A stretch of 64,000 nt of DNA from JAVKLU01 sp031538895 (GCA_031538895.1 JAVKLU010000071.1:41477-105476); one strand, 5' to 3'; shown: positions 42,914 to 53,127, numbered from the stretch's first letter. A program made the numbers and translations. Notes: generated by a model from the sequence alone, not told the origin.

Positions 42914-44317
42914 TTAAACTTCATTGCGCCATTTTTTAACCGCTTGAATTACCGTCGCAGTGCCTCCAACATGATTGCGGCTCATCATCGCGCCCTGCAA
43001 ACTTAAGCATGTCATTACGTCGGCATCAATCATTGATGAAAATACGCGTAATTCATCCAACGATAAATTGGATAGCTCTTGACCTTTTTGTACACAAGTT
43101 TTCACAGCTGCGGCAACCACGCCGTGGGCATCGCGAAATGCCATTCCTTTTTTCACCAAATAATCGGCTAAATCAGTCGCGGTCGCATAACCTTTCAGTG
43201 CCATTGCCTCCATTGCCTGCGTTTTCACCGTAATTGTTGGGGACGCCGAATCAAGACGCAACACATCGGCAAAAATAGTAGTCGTCATCAAGATTGTTTC
43301 AACCGTATCGAACAGGGGCTCTTTATCCTCTTGATTGTCTTTGTTATATGCTAAAGGTTGCCCTTTCATCAGAGTCAGTAGCGCCATCAAATGTCCGTAA
43401 ACACGTCCCGTTTTTCCACGCGCTAGCTCGGGCACGTCAGGATTTTTTTTCTGCGGCATGATCGATGAACCTGTACAAAATCGGTCCGCCAACTCTATAA
43501 AACCAAATCCCGGGCTCATCCACAAAATCAATTCTTCCGATAAGCGGGAAAAATGCATCATCGCAATCGCGCTTGCAGCACAAAATTCAATCGCAAAATC
43601 ACGATCTGAAACGGCGTCTAAAGAATTGCCACAAACGCCATCAAACCCTAAAGTTTTTGCCACACGCATACGATCAATTGGAAACGACGTTCCTGCCAAA
43701 GCCGCAGCCCCTAGTGGTAAATAATTAATTCGGCCACGGCAATCTCTGAAACGCTGTCGATCGCGCGCAAACATTTCAACATAGGCCAATAAATGATGTC
43801 CAAAAGAAATGGGTTGCGCCACTTGCAAATGAGTAAACCCTGGCATCAAACTGTCATGATGTGCTTGGGCCAAATCTAATAAGCCGGAATGAAGGCGCAT
43901 GAGCGCGAGATCAATGGCATCGCATTGCGCACGTAAATACAGGCGGATATCAGTCGCGACTTGATCGTTGCGCGAACGCCCTGTATGCAAACGCTTTCCC
44001 GACTCACCGACCAATTCAATTAAACGCTTTTCAATATTTGAATGTACGTCTTCATTCGATAAATTCCAGACCAATTCATTGCGCGCAATCTCTTGACTAA
44101 TTTGTGCCATTCCTTTTTGAATCGCGCCGTAATCTTCATTGCTAATAATGCCTTGCGCAGCCAGCATTTCCGCATGCGCTAAAGAGCCTTCGATGTCATA
44201 TGGCGCCAGTCGGTAATCAAAGCTGATTGACGCGGTATAGCGCTGAACCAACTTGGTCGGTGCTTCATCAAAACGTTCGGACCAACCAGAGATTTTATTA
44301 AACAATTGTGAAGTCAT
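42914..44317 (-). CDS. argH: Argininosuccinate lyase
   Basis: Last step of arginine synthesis, splitting argininosuccinate to arginine and fumarate. It is 467 residues from the ATG at 44317 (MTSQLFNKISGWSERFDE); a longer frame adds 12 unrelated residues. The fumarase-family signature GSSIMPQKKNPD is intact with the catalytic Ser. LHTGRSRNDQVATDIRLY and PGFTHLQVAQPISFGHH are also conserved. Divergent from uppS. Confidence 0.96.
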   Translation of the reverse strand: MTSQLFNKISGWSERFDEAPTKLVQRYTASISFDYRLAPYDIEGSLAHAEMLAAQGIISNEDYGAIQKGMAQISQEIARNELVWNLSNEDVHSNIEKRLIELVGESGKRLHTGRSRNDQVATDIRLYLRAQCDAIDLALMRLHSGLLDLAQAHHDSLMPGFTHLQVAQPISFGHHLLAYVEMFARDRQRFRDCRGRINYLPLGAAALAGTSFPIDRMRVAKTLGFDGVCGNSLDAVSDRDFAIEFCAASAIAMMHFSRLSEELILWMSPGFGFIELADRFCTGSSIMPQKKNPDVPELARGKTGRVYGHLMALLTLMKGQPLAYNKDNQEDKEPLFDTVETILMTTTIFADVLRLDSASPTITVKTQAMEAMALKGYATATDLADYLVKKGMAFRDAHGVVAAAVKTCVQKGQELSNLSLDELRVFSSMIDADVMTCLSLQGAMMSRNHVGGTATVIQAVKKWRNEV

Positions 44318-44490
44318 AGAAATAGTCGGCAGTAAAAAATGATACAAATTCAAGGGTTCAATAAGCGCTCAAAATAAGCCATCAGATTAGCGCTAGCTCA
44401 AACCGACTCTCGATATAATTGAACGCATTCGCACACGATTGATAAATATATTAGTCAATTATCGCTAACTCAAATCTCTATTGAATACAG

Positions 44491-45231
44491 ATGACTGAAT
44501 CGGTGCCCATTATTTCTGCGCATAACAAAATACCACGACATATTGCCATCATCATGGATGGCAATGGACGCTGGGCCAAGGAGAGAAAAATTTCCCGTGT
44601 TTTTGGCCATCGCAGTGGTGCTGAAAATGTCCGCGAAATCGTGCGCCATTCGGTGAATCTGGGCGTTGAGTATTTAACTTTATTTGCCTTTAGTTCAGAA
44701 AATTGGCGTCGCCCTCCTGCAGAGGTTTCCTTGCTCATGCGTCTTTTTATGACGATGCTTGAAAATGAAGTTGATAAATTACATCAACAAAATATTCGCC
44801 TTAAAATCATCGGTGAACGAGACGTTCTCAGTGCTCAACTAAATCGCTTGATTGAAACCGCAGAAAATTTGACCCAAAACAATACCCTGCTTACACTGTC
44901 TTTGTGTATCAATTACGGCGGGAAGTGGGATATTGCGCAGGCAGTCAAGCGCGCGCTTGTTGAAAATCCGCTTCCAGCAAACATTACCGAAGAATCTTTA
45001 CAACCTTATTTGCAATTCAGTTATGCGCCCGAACCTGATTTGTTTATTCGCACAGGTGGCGAACAGCGCGTATCGAATTTCATGATTTGGCAACTGGCCT
45101 ACACTGAACTGTACTTCACGCCTATTTACTGGCCGGACTTTAATCGCGCGGCCTTGGATCTGGCGATTGCATGGTATCAAAACCGTGAGCGGCGCTTTGG
45201 CCGCACCAGTGAACAACTGATCTCGTCATAA
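44491..45231 (+). CDS. uppS: Undecaprenyl diphosphate synthase
   Basis: Cis-prenyltransferase that makes the C55 carrier lipid for peptidoglycan and O-antigen. It is 246 residues. The catalytic Asp is D23 in IAIIMDGNGRWAKE. FGHRSGAENVREIV, TLFAFSSENWRRP and the C-terminal PDLFIRTGGEQRVSNFM are signature blocks. First of uppS-cdsA-dxr, with 16 bases to cdsA. The frr gene that normally precedes is absent here. Confidence 0.95.
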   Translation: MTESVPIISAHNKIPRHIAIIMDGNGRWAKERKISRVFGHRSGAENVREIVRHSVNLGVEYLTLFAFSSENWRRPPAEVSLLMRLFMTMLENEVDKLHQQNIRLKIIGERDVLSAQLNRLIETAENLTQNNTLLTLSLCINYGGKWDIAQAVKRALVENPLPANITEESLQPYLQFSYAPEPDLFIRTGGEQRVSNFMIWQLAYTELYFTPIYWPDFNRAALDLAIAWYQNRERRFGRTSEQLISS

Positions 45232-45247
45232 TTTTAATACTCCCCCA

Positions 45248-46051
45248 ATGCTTAAAACTCGAATTCTGACCGCCGCAGTTTTACTTTTATTGTGTGCCGC
45301 GACGGTTTTTCTTGGACGTGTTTATTTTATTTTTTTGGTTCTCGCGTTTTTTGTTGTCGCGAGCTCTGAGTTAGCCCGCTTAATCAAAGTTAAGAATACT
45401 TTTTTATTTAGTCTTGCAAGCGCGATTGGATTAGTCTCGATTTGGATTCTTGATGCGCCCATCGTTTATGTCGGTTTAATCGCATCAATGTTATGGTTAA
45501 GCGTCTTATTCCCGTTACTGTTTCGCTCGAGTAGCCAAATAAGTTCAAAATGGCACGGCGGTGTTTTTTTACTATGCCTCATTGCCGCATTTCACATAAC
45601 GGTTTCATTTTTTGATCAAAATGGCTTAACCCTCGTTGCAATTTTGGCGATTGCCTGGTGCGCCGATACGGGGGCTTATTTTTCTGGACGAGTGCTAGGT
45701 AAACATAAATTAGCACCATCAATATCTTCAGGAAAAACATGGGAAGGTGTTTTGGGTGGAGTGATTACGGTGTTTTTGTTAGTTTGGGGATTGAACAGTT
45801 GGCCACCTGCACAACAACATCTGCCCTCTTTCATGAATGCGCAAGAATTAGCGCCACATTGGATCGCACTTATTTGCCTGCTCTTGTGCGCTTCATGTGT
45901 ACTAGGGGATTTATTTGAATCAAAATTAAAACGCCAAGCAGGAGTCAAAGACAGTGGAACTATTCTGCCTGGGCACGGTGGCGTGTTAGATCGAATTGAT
46001 GCTTGGATTCCGCTTTTAACATTTGCCGCCGTCTGTGATTCCTTATTTTGA
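45248..46051 (+). CDS. cdsA: Phosphatidate cytidylyltransferase
   Basis: Makes CDP-diacylglycerol for phospholipid synthesis. It is a 267-residue polytopic membrane protein. The C-terminal signature is present as KRQAGVKDSGTILPGHGGVLDRIDA, split here as KDSGTILPGHGG and LDRIDAWI. AWCADTGAYFSGRVLGKHK and SGKTWEGVLGG precede it. Second gene of uppS-cdsA-dxr. Confidence 0.94.
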   Translation: MLKTRILTAAVLLLLCAATVFLGRVYFIFLVLAFFVVASSELARLIKVKNTFLFSLASAIGLVSIWILDAPIVYVGLIASMLWLSVLFPLLFRSSSQISSKWHGGVFLLCLIAAFHITVSFFDQNGLTLVAILAIAWCADTGAYFSGRVLGKHKLAPSISSGKTWEGVLGGVITVFLLVWGLNSWPPAQQHLPSFMNAQELAPHWIALICLLLCASCVLGDLFESKLKRQAGVKDSGTILPGHGGVLDRIDAWIPLLTFAAVCDSLF

Positions 46052-46083
46052 TACGACGAATACTTTCTTAATACCACTCAAAA

Positions 46084-47274
46084 ATGCGTTTTATTACCGT
46101 TCTTGGCGCCACTGGATCAATTGGTAGCTCAACGCTATCACTGGTGGCACAACATCCTGATCGCTTTTCAATTTTTGCTCTTAGTGCGCATCAACAAATT
46201 GAAAAAATGGCGCATTTATGCCAGCAATTTCACCCCCGAATTGTCTGTGTACAAAACCAATCTCAAGTAAAAATACTGAAAGACTTACTGGGTTCTGCGT
46301 GCCCCGCTGTTGTTTATGGCGAAAACGGGTTGATTGAAATCGCATCGGACCCTTCTACAGATACTGTTGTTGCTGCAATTGTTGGCGCCGCAGGACTCGC
46401 ACCCACTCTCGCGGCGGCACGCGCAGGCAAAACTGTATTACTGGCGAATAAAGAAGCTTTAGTGGTTGCGGGGCCGCTTTTTATTGATGCAGTTAAAAAT
46501 CACAATTGCACTTTGCTACCCATCGATAGCGAGCACAACGCTCTACTGCAATGTCTTCCTAAAAATTTTAACGACGCGAACGCCGTCGAAGTCGACAGCC
46601 TATTACTTACCGCGTCGGGTGGACCTTTCTGGCGCAGAGATCACGCAACTTTAGATCAGGTTAGCGTTGCTGAAGCGATTCATCACCCTAAGTGGACTAT
46701 GGGACAAAAAATCTCGATAGATTCTGCGACCATGGTAAACAAAGGTCTTGAAGTGATTGAAGCGCGCTGGCTTTTTAATATGCCGAGCACCAAAATAAAA
46801 GTCGTTATTCACCCACAAAGTATTATTCATTCAATTGTGAATTATTGCGATGGTTCTAGTTTGGCGCAGATGGGTGCGCCAGATATGAAAATTCCAATTT
46901 CTCACGTACTAGACTACCCTAATCGTATTTTTTCAGGCGTTGCACCCTTAGACTTTAGCCAGCTGTCAGAGCTCACTTTCGCGGCGCCTGATCACCAACG
47001 TTTTCCGGCCTTGTCTTTATGCTATCGATCTCTAGATTCCGGGCAAATTGCATGCACGCATTTGAACGCGGCCAACGAAGTCGCGGTGGCGGCATTCTTA
47101 AACGAACAGATTAAATTTACTCAGATCACACAAACTATCGAGACAGTGTTGCACCAATCGATTCGTGAAACAGGTTTGTGTGAAAGCTTAGAAGAGATTA
47201 TTGAACAAGACAAAATCGCGCGAAAAAACGCTCATCACTTTATTCAAAGCTCGCTTGATCAATTACGGCGTTAA
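46084..47274 (+). CDS. dxr: 1-deoxy-D-xylulose 5-phosphate reductoisomerase
   Basis: NADPH- and metal-dependent second step of the MEP isoprenoid pathway. It is 396 residues. The NADPH site is VLGATGSIGSSTL, LLANKEALVVAG follows, and the metal and substrate site has LPIDSEHNALLQCL, LTASGGPFWRR and DSATMVNKGLEVIEA. It is third in uppS-cdsA-dxr. The rseP-bamA genes that usually follow are replaced by the convergent accD, which it overlaps by 12 bases. Confidence 0.96.
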   Translation: MRFITVLGATGSIGSSTLSLVAQHPDRFSIFALSAHQQIEKMAHLCQQFHPRIVCVQNQSQVKILKDLLGSACPAVVYGENGLIEIASDPSTDTVVAAIVGAAGLAPTLAAARAGKTVLLANKEALVVAGPLFIDAVKNHNCTLLPIDSEHNALLQCLPKNFNDANAVEVDSLLLTASGGPFWRRDHATLDQVSVAEAIHHPKWTMGQKISIDSATMVNKGLEVIEARWLFNMPSTKIKVVIHPQSIIHSIVNYCDGSSLAQMGAPDMKIPISHVLDYPNRIFSGVAPLDFSQLSELTFAAPDHQRFPALSLCYRSLDSGQIACTHLNAANEVAVAAFLNEQIKFTQITQTIETVLHQSIRETGLCESLEEIIEQDKIARKNAHHFIQSSLDQLRR

Positions 47275-48108
47275 CATTTTTAATATCGACCGTAATTGTA
47301 CTTTCATCTGACGTCGATCAACAATGATGTCGACCCCTCCTTTTTGCTGTACGAATTCAGCGCGTTGAAAACCTTCTGGTAAAACGCCTTTAACGGTATT
47401 GGCGATCACGCGTTGCCCCGCAAATCCGACTAAAGCATTTGGCTCAGCGATCACTAAATCACCCATAAAAGCAAAACTGGCCGACACACCACCCATTGTG
47501 GGATTGGTCAGTACCGAAATAAACGGTAAGCGCAATCGTTCTAAACGGGTTAAGGCAGCGTTGGTTTTAGCCATTTGCATCAAAGAAATTAAACCTTCTT
47601 GCATCCGCGCACCGCCACTGGCCGCAAAACAAATAAAACCTACTTTTTGCTCAACTGCCAAGGCTACGGCGCGCGCAAAACGCTCGCCCACTACCGCCCC
47701 CATAGAACCGCCCATAAAATCAAACTCAAAGCAACTTACAACGACAGGATGCTGATCAATCGTTCCATAAAAAGACACCAGCACGTCAGTTTCACCAGAA
47801 TCATCATGGCCCTGCTTTAATCGCTCGGCGTATTTTTTGCTGTCTTTAAAACGCAAAATATCAATGGGCAAAATTTCTTGCCCAATTTCCTGCCGTCCTT
47901 CTTTGTCTAACAAGTGATCAATCCGCGCCCGTGCATTCATTTTCATGTGGTTGCCACAACCGTGACAGACCATTAAAGCACTTTCTAAATCGGGACGGTA
48001 AAGTACTTCTTTGCAATTAGCACATTTAATCCAGAGACCTTCTGGAACCGAAGATCGTGAACGCTCGCCTCGCATTGGAGGCGGTAAAAGCTTATCAATC
48101 CAATTCAT
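47263..48108 (-). CDS. accD: Acetyl-CoA carboxylase carboxyltransferase subunit beta
   Basis: Beta subunit of the carboxyltransferase that transfers the carboxyl group to acetyl-CoA in fatty acid synthesis. It is 281 residues. An N-terminal zinc ribbon has four Cys (CANCKEVLY and CHGCGNHM). The crotonase-like core has FMGGSMGAVVGERF, AASGGARMQEG and TNPTMGGVSASFA. AGGAG lies before the ATG. It follows trpA by 15 bases, a conserved betaproteobacterial pair. The folC gene that often follows is absent. Confidence 0.96.
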   Translation of the reverse strand: MNWIDKLLPPPMRGERSRSSVPEGLWIKCANCKEVLYRPDLESALMVCHGCGNHMKMNARARIDHLLDKEGRQEIGQEILPIDILRFKDSKKYAERLKQGHDDSGETDVLVSFYGTIDQHPVVVSCFEFDFMGGSMGAVVGERFARAVALAVEQKVGFICFAASGGARMQEGLISLMQMAKTNAALTRLERLRLPFISVLTNPTMGGVSASFAFMGDLVIAEPNALVGFAGQRVIANTVKGVLPEGFQRAEFVQQKGGVDIIVDRRQMKVQLRSILKMLTP

Positions 48109-48123
48109 TTTTATACTCCTGTT

Positions 48124-48915
48124 TTATGAATCAAGCGCACTGCGCACCGCTGATACAAATGTACGCACTGCCTCTTTGGCCTCTTGCTTAGGTAAAGAAG
48201 CCATTAACTGAATAATTTTGCTGCCAATCACAGCTCCATCGGAAACTTGCGCGACATCTTTTGCCAATTCGGGGCTGTTGATACCAAATCCGACCAAAAT
48301 AGGTAAGGAGATTTTAGTCCGAATGTCATCTAAGCGTTGAGCGACTTGCCGCACATCAATGTGTCCCGCACCAGTGACCCCTTTAAGTGAAACATAATAA
48401 CAAAACCCACGTCCCAAACGCACAATGGCTTCAACGCGCTCTTTAGGCGTCGTTGGCGAGACTAAGAAAATCGGCGCCAAGCCCTGATCAATTAAAGCGT
48501 GTGCATAAAACTGATTTTCTTCCGCCGGATAATCGACCACGATACAGCCGTCGCCACCGGCAGCGCACAAATCTTTCGCAAAAACCTCGATACCATATTG
48601 TTCAATTGGATTGGCGTAACCCATCAAAATAATTGGCGTATGCGTGTTTGTTTGACGAAATTCTCGGATGATGTCTAACGCGCTTTTCAAAGATGTTTTT
48701 TGCTTTAACGCCCGCTCGTTCGCCAGTTGAATCACAGGGCCCTCTGCCATCGGGTCCGAAAAAGGGTAACCCAATTCCAAAATATTCACACCTGCGGCAA
48801 CTGCTGTATGCAAGATTGCACAAGTACTCTGGATATCCGGATCACCAGCCATCAAATACGCAGCAAAAGTTTTTTTATCCCCCGCCTGTTCAAAATACGC
48901 ATTGAGTCGTTTCAT
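48124..48915 (-). CDS. trpA: Tryptophan synthase alpha chain
   Basis: Splits indole-3-glycerol phosphate and passes indole to TrpB. It is 263 residues. The catalytic Glu is E47 in NILELGYPFSDP. The residue matching E. coli D60 is Glu here (E58 in MAEGP), a conservative change. GYANPIEQYG and the phosphate-binding LVGFGINSP with GAVIGSKI are present. Start at 48915 (MKRLNAYFEQAGDKK). trpB is not in the window. Upstream of accD on the same strand. Confidence 0.94.
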   Translation of the reverse strand: MKRLNAYFEQAGDKKTFAAYLMAGDPDIQSTCAILHTAVAAGVNILELGYPFSDPMAEGPVIQLANERALKQKTSLKSALDIIREFRQTNTHTPIILMGYANPIEQYGIEVFAKDLCAAGGDGCIVVDYPAEENQFYAHALIDQGLAPIFLVSPTTPKERVEAIVRLGRGFCYYVSLKGVTGAGHIDVRQVAQRLDDIRTKISLPILVGFGINSPELAKDVAQVSDGAVIGSKIIQLMASLPKQEAKEAVRTFVSAVRSALDS

Positions 48916-48992
48916 AGAATTTATTTTGTAGACTGAAAATATCGACTAATCAGCACTGATTTAATCTCGTGCCAAGTTAGTCTCGCGCTAAG

Positions 48993-49913
48993 TTAATCTC
49001 GTGCTAAGCGTCCCATCCTGAAGAATCGCGCTGATAAAACGCTCACAAGCCAGAGAAATAATAAGTTTGCGCCAAAGAAATAGCACCATTCGTTAAATTT
49101 AGGTATTTTTAAAATCACATTGTTGCCGGTTAAAGTACTCAGTGAATTTGTAAAATACATCAAGGTTTGCTGCAAACCAACGGACATCAACACTGCTAAG
49201 AGAGCAACAACAAAACCAATTTCCAAGCCTTGATAATAAAAAATTCGCCTTATAAATCGAGGACTCGCACCAAGCCATAACGAAACCTGGACGCGCGGTT
49301 TATGTCGAACTTGCGTAAGATGGATCACGTTAAAACTGACCAATCCAATTACTAACATTAAAAATGCAGACAGACTCATCACTCCCCAGCGCATCCCATT
49401 GAACGCAAAGGCAATCTCTTGCGCCACACTCCCAGGATAAAACAGGCTTTCTACCATTGGTAGCTTTTGTAACTGTGCAGAAATATCAACTAAATCTTTG
49501 GCGGCGTCCATATCTAAGGTCACGCGAATCAAATCTGGCAATGGATTTTCACCCAAAATTTGCTGAATCTCTGCGATCACGACTTCATCACTCAACTTCG
49601 CTAATGATTCCTCTTTTGGAATAAATTCTATTTTTGAGTACGCCACGTTTAAAGCAATCTGTTTTTCTAGCGCTTTCACCTCGGTCAAAGTAATCTCTTT
49701 TTTCAAAAAAAGACTGATTTCTGGCATTGTTTTTAAATGCAAAAAATACGGATTTAGATTTAAATAAAGCGTGTAAAACAAAAATAATATACTGGCAATA
49801 ACGCTAATCACAAAGCAGCTAAAAATTGTGATGCCATAAGAGTTCTTATATAAAGCCACGCTCTCATGCATCGCGTAACAATGCTGATTTAACCAATTGC
49901 GAATACCGTTCAT
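48993..49913 (-). CDS. ftsX: Cell division protein FtsX
   Basis: Membrane half of the FtsEX complex, which activates septal peptidoglycan hydrolases. It is 306 residues with the FtsX layout: a cytoplasmic start, the first helix (FSCFVISVIASILFLFY), a periplasmic domain of about 110 residues and three more helices near the C-terminus. It overlaps ftsE by 4 bases (49910-49913), so translation is coupled. Confidence 0.93.
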   Translation of the reverse strand: MNGIRNWLNQHCYAMHESVALYKNSYGITIFSCFVISVIASILFLFYTLYLNLNPYFLHLKTMPEISLFLKKEITLTEVKALEKQIALNVAYSKIEFIPKEESLAKLSDEVVIAEIQQILGENPLPDLIRVTLDMDAAKDLVDISAQLQKLPMVESLFYPGSVAQEIAFAFNGMRWGVMSLSAFLMLVIGLVSFNVIHLTQVRHKPRVQVSLWLGASPRFIRRIFYYQGLEIGFVVALLAVLMSVGLQQTLMYFTNSLSTLTGNNVILKIPKFNEWCYFFGANLLFLWLVSVLSARFFRMGRLARD

Positions 49914-50632
49914 GATTTTTCCTCGACGTCTTCGATCAAGGGTAATTTTTCTATCGCAGTAGTGTTCTCGGCTTCAGTCACTCGCGCAGAAATCAATCCT
50001 TGCATCAGCTCAAAATTATGTTCACCGGCTTGTTCTGGAAATCTGTCATGCGTTGAAATAATGCAGGTTGTGCCGCCGCGATGGAATGAGCGCAAGAGCT
50101 CGATAATTTGCAAACTATTGTCACGATCAAGATTTGCCGTCGGTTCATCTGCAATAATAATTTTAGGCTGATTCACAATCGCACGCGCAATTGAAATTAA
50201 CTGCTGCTGCCCACCCGATAAATAGCGCGGCATCTCATCGGCCAAATGATTGGATTTGACACAGCTTAATGCGGTTAAAGCGCGCTCTTTAGCGGCTTTC
50301 ATGCTCAAACCTTCTATTAAGAGCGGATGCATTACGTTCTTAAGCGCAGAAACATCATCTAACAAGGCATATTCTTGAAAAACAAACCCAATCCGTCGGC
50401 GAAAATACGGCAAATTCGACAGGCTCATTTGACTAATATCGTAGCCATCAACTTCTATAGCGCCTGAGTCAGGGCGCGAAATCCCCGCGATCAATTTCAA
50501 CAAGGTTGATTTGCCTTGTCCAGAATTGCCTCGTAAATACACCCACGATCCTGCCTCAACTGAAAAGGATAAATCAGTAAAGAGACTGACATTGGCATGG
50601 TACTGTTTGGCGACATGCGAAAATTTAATCAT
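49910..50632 (-). CDS. ftsE: Cell division ATP-binding protein FtsE
   Basis: ABC-type ATPase of FtsEX. It is 240 residues. Walker A is RGNSGQGKSTLLK, with Gln where FtsE more often has Ala; the signature is YLSGGQQQLISIARAI, Walker B is IIIADEPTANLD and the switch His is in IISTHDRF. The start MIKFSHVAKQYH is typical. It is followed by ftsX (4-base overlap) and lies 34 bases after ftsY, giving the standard ftsYEX order. Confidence 0.94.
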   Translation of the reverse strand: MIKFSHVAKQYHANVSLFTDLSFSVEAGSWVYLRGNSGQGKSTLLKLIAGISRPDSGAIEVDGYDISQMSLSNLPYFRRRIGFVFQEYALLDDVSALKNVMHPLLIEGLSMKAAKERALTALSCVKSNHLADEMPRYLSGGQQQLISIARAIVNQPKIIIADEPTANLDRDNSLQIIELLRSFHRGGTTCIISTHDRFPEQAGEHNFELMQGLISARVTEAENTTAIEKLPLIEDVEEKS

Positions 50633-50666
50633 GTGGAAATCTTAATGAGAATATGGAACATCACAA

Positions 50667-51554
50667 TCACTCTTTGACGCTAGGAAGAAATGAGTTAATA
50701 AAACGCTCGGGATGGAATACCGCTAAATCATCAATTCCCTCTCCTAGCCCAACAAAATAAATTGGAATATGTCGAATGAGCGAATCAAAAGCGAAGGCTA
50801 ATAAGGCGCCACCTTTTGCACTGCCATCGATTTTAGTAATGATCAAACCAGTTAACTGTACCGCAGCATCAAATGCACGAATTTGTGCCAACATATTTTG
50901 GCCGGTTGTTGCATCAACGACCAAAATTCTCTCGTGCGGTGCACCGATTAAGGCTTTATTGGCAACGCGTTGAACTTTTTTTAACTCTTCAATCAAATGC
51001 GCTTGTGTTGGTAAACGTCCCGCCGTATCAATCAAAGCAATATCAATCTGCCGCGCTTTTGCCATTTGAATCGCGTCAAAAATAATGCTCGCGGGATCGC
51101 CCTGTTCGTTACTCACAAATAAACTGTTATTTCGTTGCGCCCACATTGATAGCTGATCTGAAGCGGCGGCACGAAAGGTATCACCTGCCGCAAGTAATAC
51201 TTTGTGCCTTTGAGTCTGTAAAAATCGCGCCAACTTACCAATACTGGTCGTCTTACCCACGCCATTAACGCCCAGAATCAACCAGACTTCAGTGTGATGA
51301 TTATTTTTTTGCTCAAATGTTCGTGGCACTATGGTGAAACTGTTCGATAAAAGTTCTTGCAATCCCTGCCTTAAAGAACGCCCTTCTTTTATTTTTTGAC
51401 GTAATGTCGCACATATCTGGTCTGTGGCGACAACACCCACATCAGACTCTAATAATAAAGTTTCTAGTGATGCGATTTGTTGCTCATCAACCCCGCCGGA
51501 TGAGAGTAAACCAATTTGAATCAGTTTTTTTTTAAATTGATCAGACCAAGACAT
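50667..51554 (-). CDS. ftsY: Signal recognition particle receptor FtsY
   Basis: GTPase receptor that takes ribosome-nascent chains from SRP to the membrane. It is 295 residues from the ATG at 51554. The G1 loop is GVNGVGKTTSIGKL, G3 is DTAGRLPTQ and G4 is TKIDGSAKGGALL. The protein consists of the N and G domains only. The long acidic A domain seen in E. coli FtsY is absent, as in many smaller homologues. First gene of ftsYEX. Confidence 0.95.
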   Translation of the reverse strand: MSWSDQFKKKLIQIGLLSSGGVDEQQIASLETLLLESDVGVVATDQICATLRQKIKEGRSLRQGLQELLSNSFTIVPRTFEQKNNHHTEVWLILGVNGVGKTTSIGKLARFLQTQRHKVLLAAGDTFRAAASDQLSMWAQRNNSLFVSNEQGDPASIIFDAIQMAKARQIDIALIDTAGRLPTQAHLIEELKKVQRVANKALIGAPHERILVVDATTGQNMLAQIRAFDAAVQLTGLIITKIDGSAKGGALLAFAFDSLIRHIPIYFVGLGEGIDDLAVFHPERFINSFLPSVKE

Positions 51555-51778
51555 CAATAAATTCGTGAAAAATAGGGTTGTCGAAAAATATCATCGATCA
51601 GATTGTACCTAAGGGGCTCTTGAGTAACTGCTCTGGGGTGTTTTGATGCTGGCTTTTATCGTGGTTTTATCGTGATTTGACCCAAGTTATAACTATCGCC
51701 CTATCGATAATAAAATGCCCGCTTTGGCGTAATTTGACGCGCCCTCTACAATTCCTCTTTTTCATCATAACGAATACC

Positions 51779-53110
51779 ATGAACTCTCCTGAACTCTTGG
51801 CCCCTGCCGGTAGTTTGACCATGCTTAAAACTGCCTTTGCTTTTGGTGCCGATGCCATCTACGCGGGTCAGCCACGTTATTCTTTGCGGGTTCGGAATAA
51901 TGAATTTGGGACACTTGATTCCTTGAACGAAGCGATTGTTTACACCCGTGATTTAAATAAAAAATTCTTTCTGGTTTCTAATATTTTTCCACACCAAGCC
52001 AAAACCAAAACATATTTGCGCGACATCGGCCCAGTGGTTGATTTAAAGCCTCACGCCATCATCATGTCCGACCCTGGACTGATCGCCTTAATGCGCGAAA
52101 ACTTTCCACATCAAGATATTCATTTGTCGGTGCAATCCAATACGGTTAATGCCTTAACCGTCAAATTTTGGCAAAAAATTGGCGTCAAACGAATTATTTT
52201 GTCACGCGAATTATCAATCGATGAAATCCAATTGATTCGTCAAGAGTGCCCTGATATTGAGTTGGAAGTATTTATCCATGGCGCCTTGTGTATGGCGTAT
52301 TCGGGACGTTGTTTGCTGTCGGGGTATTTCAATCAACGCGATGCCAACCAAGGATCTTGCACTAATTCTTGCCGCTGGGATTACAAGGTGTTAAGCCAAA
52401 ATAATCAGTCCGAACACGGCGATCACAAAACCTATTTTGTTGAGGAACCGCTGCGCCGCCCTGGCGAGTACAACGAAATCGAAGAAGATGAGCACGGTAC
52501 CTACATCATGAACTCTAAAGATTTACGTGCGATTGAACACGTACAAAAGTTAGTTGATCTAGGGATAGATTCGTTCAAAATTGAAGGGCGGACAAAGTCC
52601 CCCTACTATGTCGCCCGCACCAGTCAAAGCTATCGTCGGGCAATTGACGATGCGGTAGCGCAACGGCCTTTTAACCCGCAATTACTGCGCGAACTGGAAG
52701 GTTTGGCTAATCGTGGCTACACCGATGGATTTTTTCAACGCCACCATGATGCCGATACGCAAAATTATTTGCGAGGCTTTTCAGAATCCCGACGCAGTCG
52801 CTACGTTGGCGATGTGGTGGCTTGGGATGCGGAAAAACAATTAGTCGAAATCGCAGTCAAAAATCGCTTCGCCGTTGGTGATCGCTGTGAAATCATTCAT
52901 CCGACGGGTAATCACGATGTGGTGATTGATGCCTTGTTCAATACCGAGGGCGCGGCGATTTCGGTGGCGTCAGGCAGTGGCCATCGAGTCTTTGCCGCCT
53001 TGCCGGCCTACACCGTCGGGGCTTTTGTCGCGCTCTATATTAAAGATGACATTTCCATTCCCGTCACGCTAGAGCGCGAACATGATGCTTGTGCCAGTTG
53101 CGGCGATTAG
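51779..53110 (+). CDS. trhP: Peptidase U32-like tRNA hydroxylation protein TrhP (YegQ)
   Basis: Member of the U32 family that acts in prephenate-dependent formation of 5-hydroxyuridine at the tRNA wobble position. It is 443 residues from the ATG at 51779 (MNSPELLAPAGSLTMLKTA); the upstream frame is not conserved. The U32 signature with its Cys ligands is visible in FIHGALCMAYSGRCLLS and NQGSCTNSCRWDY, and IEGRTKSPYYVA follows. A C-terminal beta-barrel domain ends at HDACASCGD. Despite the family name, protease activity is not expected. Confidence 0.9.
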   Translation: MNSPELLAPAGSLTMLKTAFAFGADAIYAGQPRYSLRVRNNEFGTLDSLNEAIVYTRDLNKKFFLVSNIFPHQAKTKTYLRDIGPVVDLKPHAIIMSDPGLIALMRENFPHQDIHLSVQSNTVNALTVKFWQKIGVKRIILSRELSIDEIQLIRQECPDIELEVFIHGALCMAYSGRCLLSGYFNQRDANQGSCTNSCRWDYKVLSQNNQSEHGDHKTYFVEEPLRRPGEYNEIEEDEHGTYIMNSKDLRAIEHVQKLVDLGIDSFKIEGRTKSPYYVARTSQSYRRAIDDAVAQRPFNPQLLRELEGLANRGYTDGFFQRHHDADTQNYLRGFSESRRSRYVGDVVAWDAEKQLVEIAVKNRFAVGDRCEIIHPTGNHDVVIDALFNTEGAAISVASGSGHRVFAALPAYTVGAFVALYIKDDISIPVTLEREHDACASCGD

Positions 53111-53127
53111 TTTTTATTCTTTCAAAG

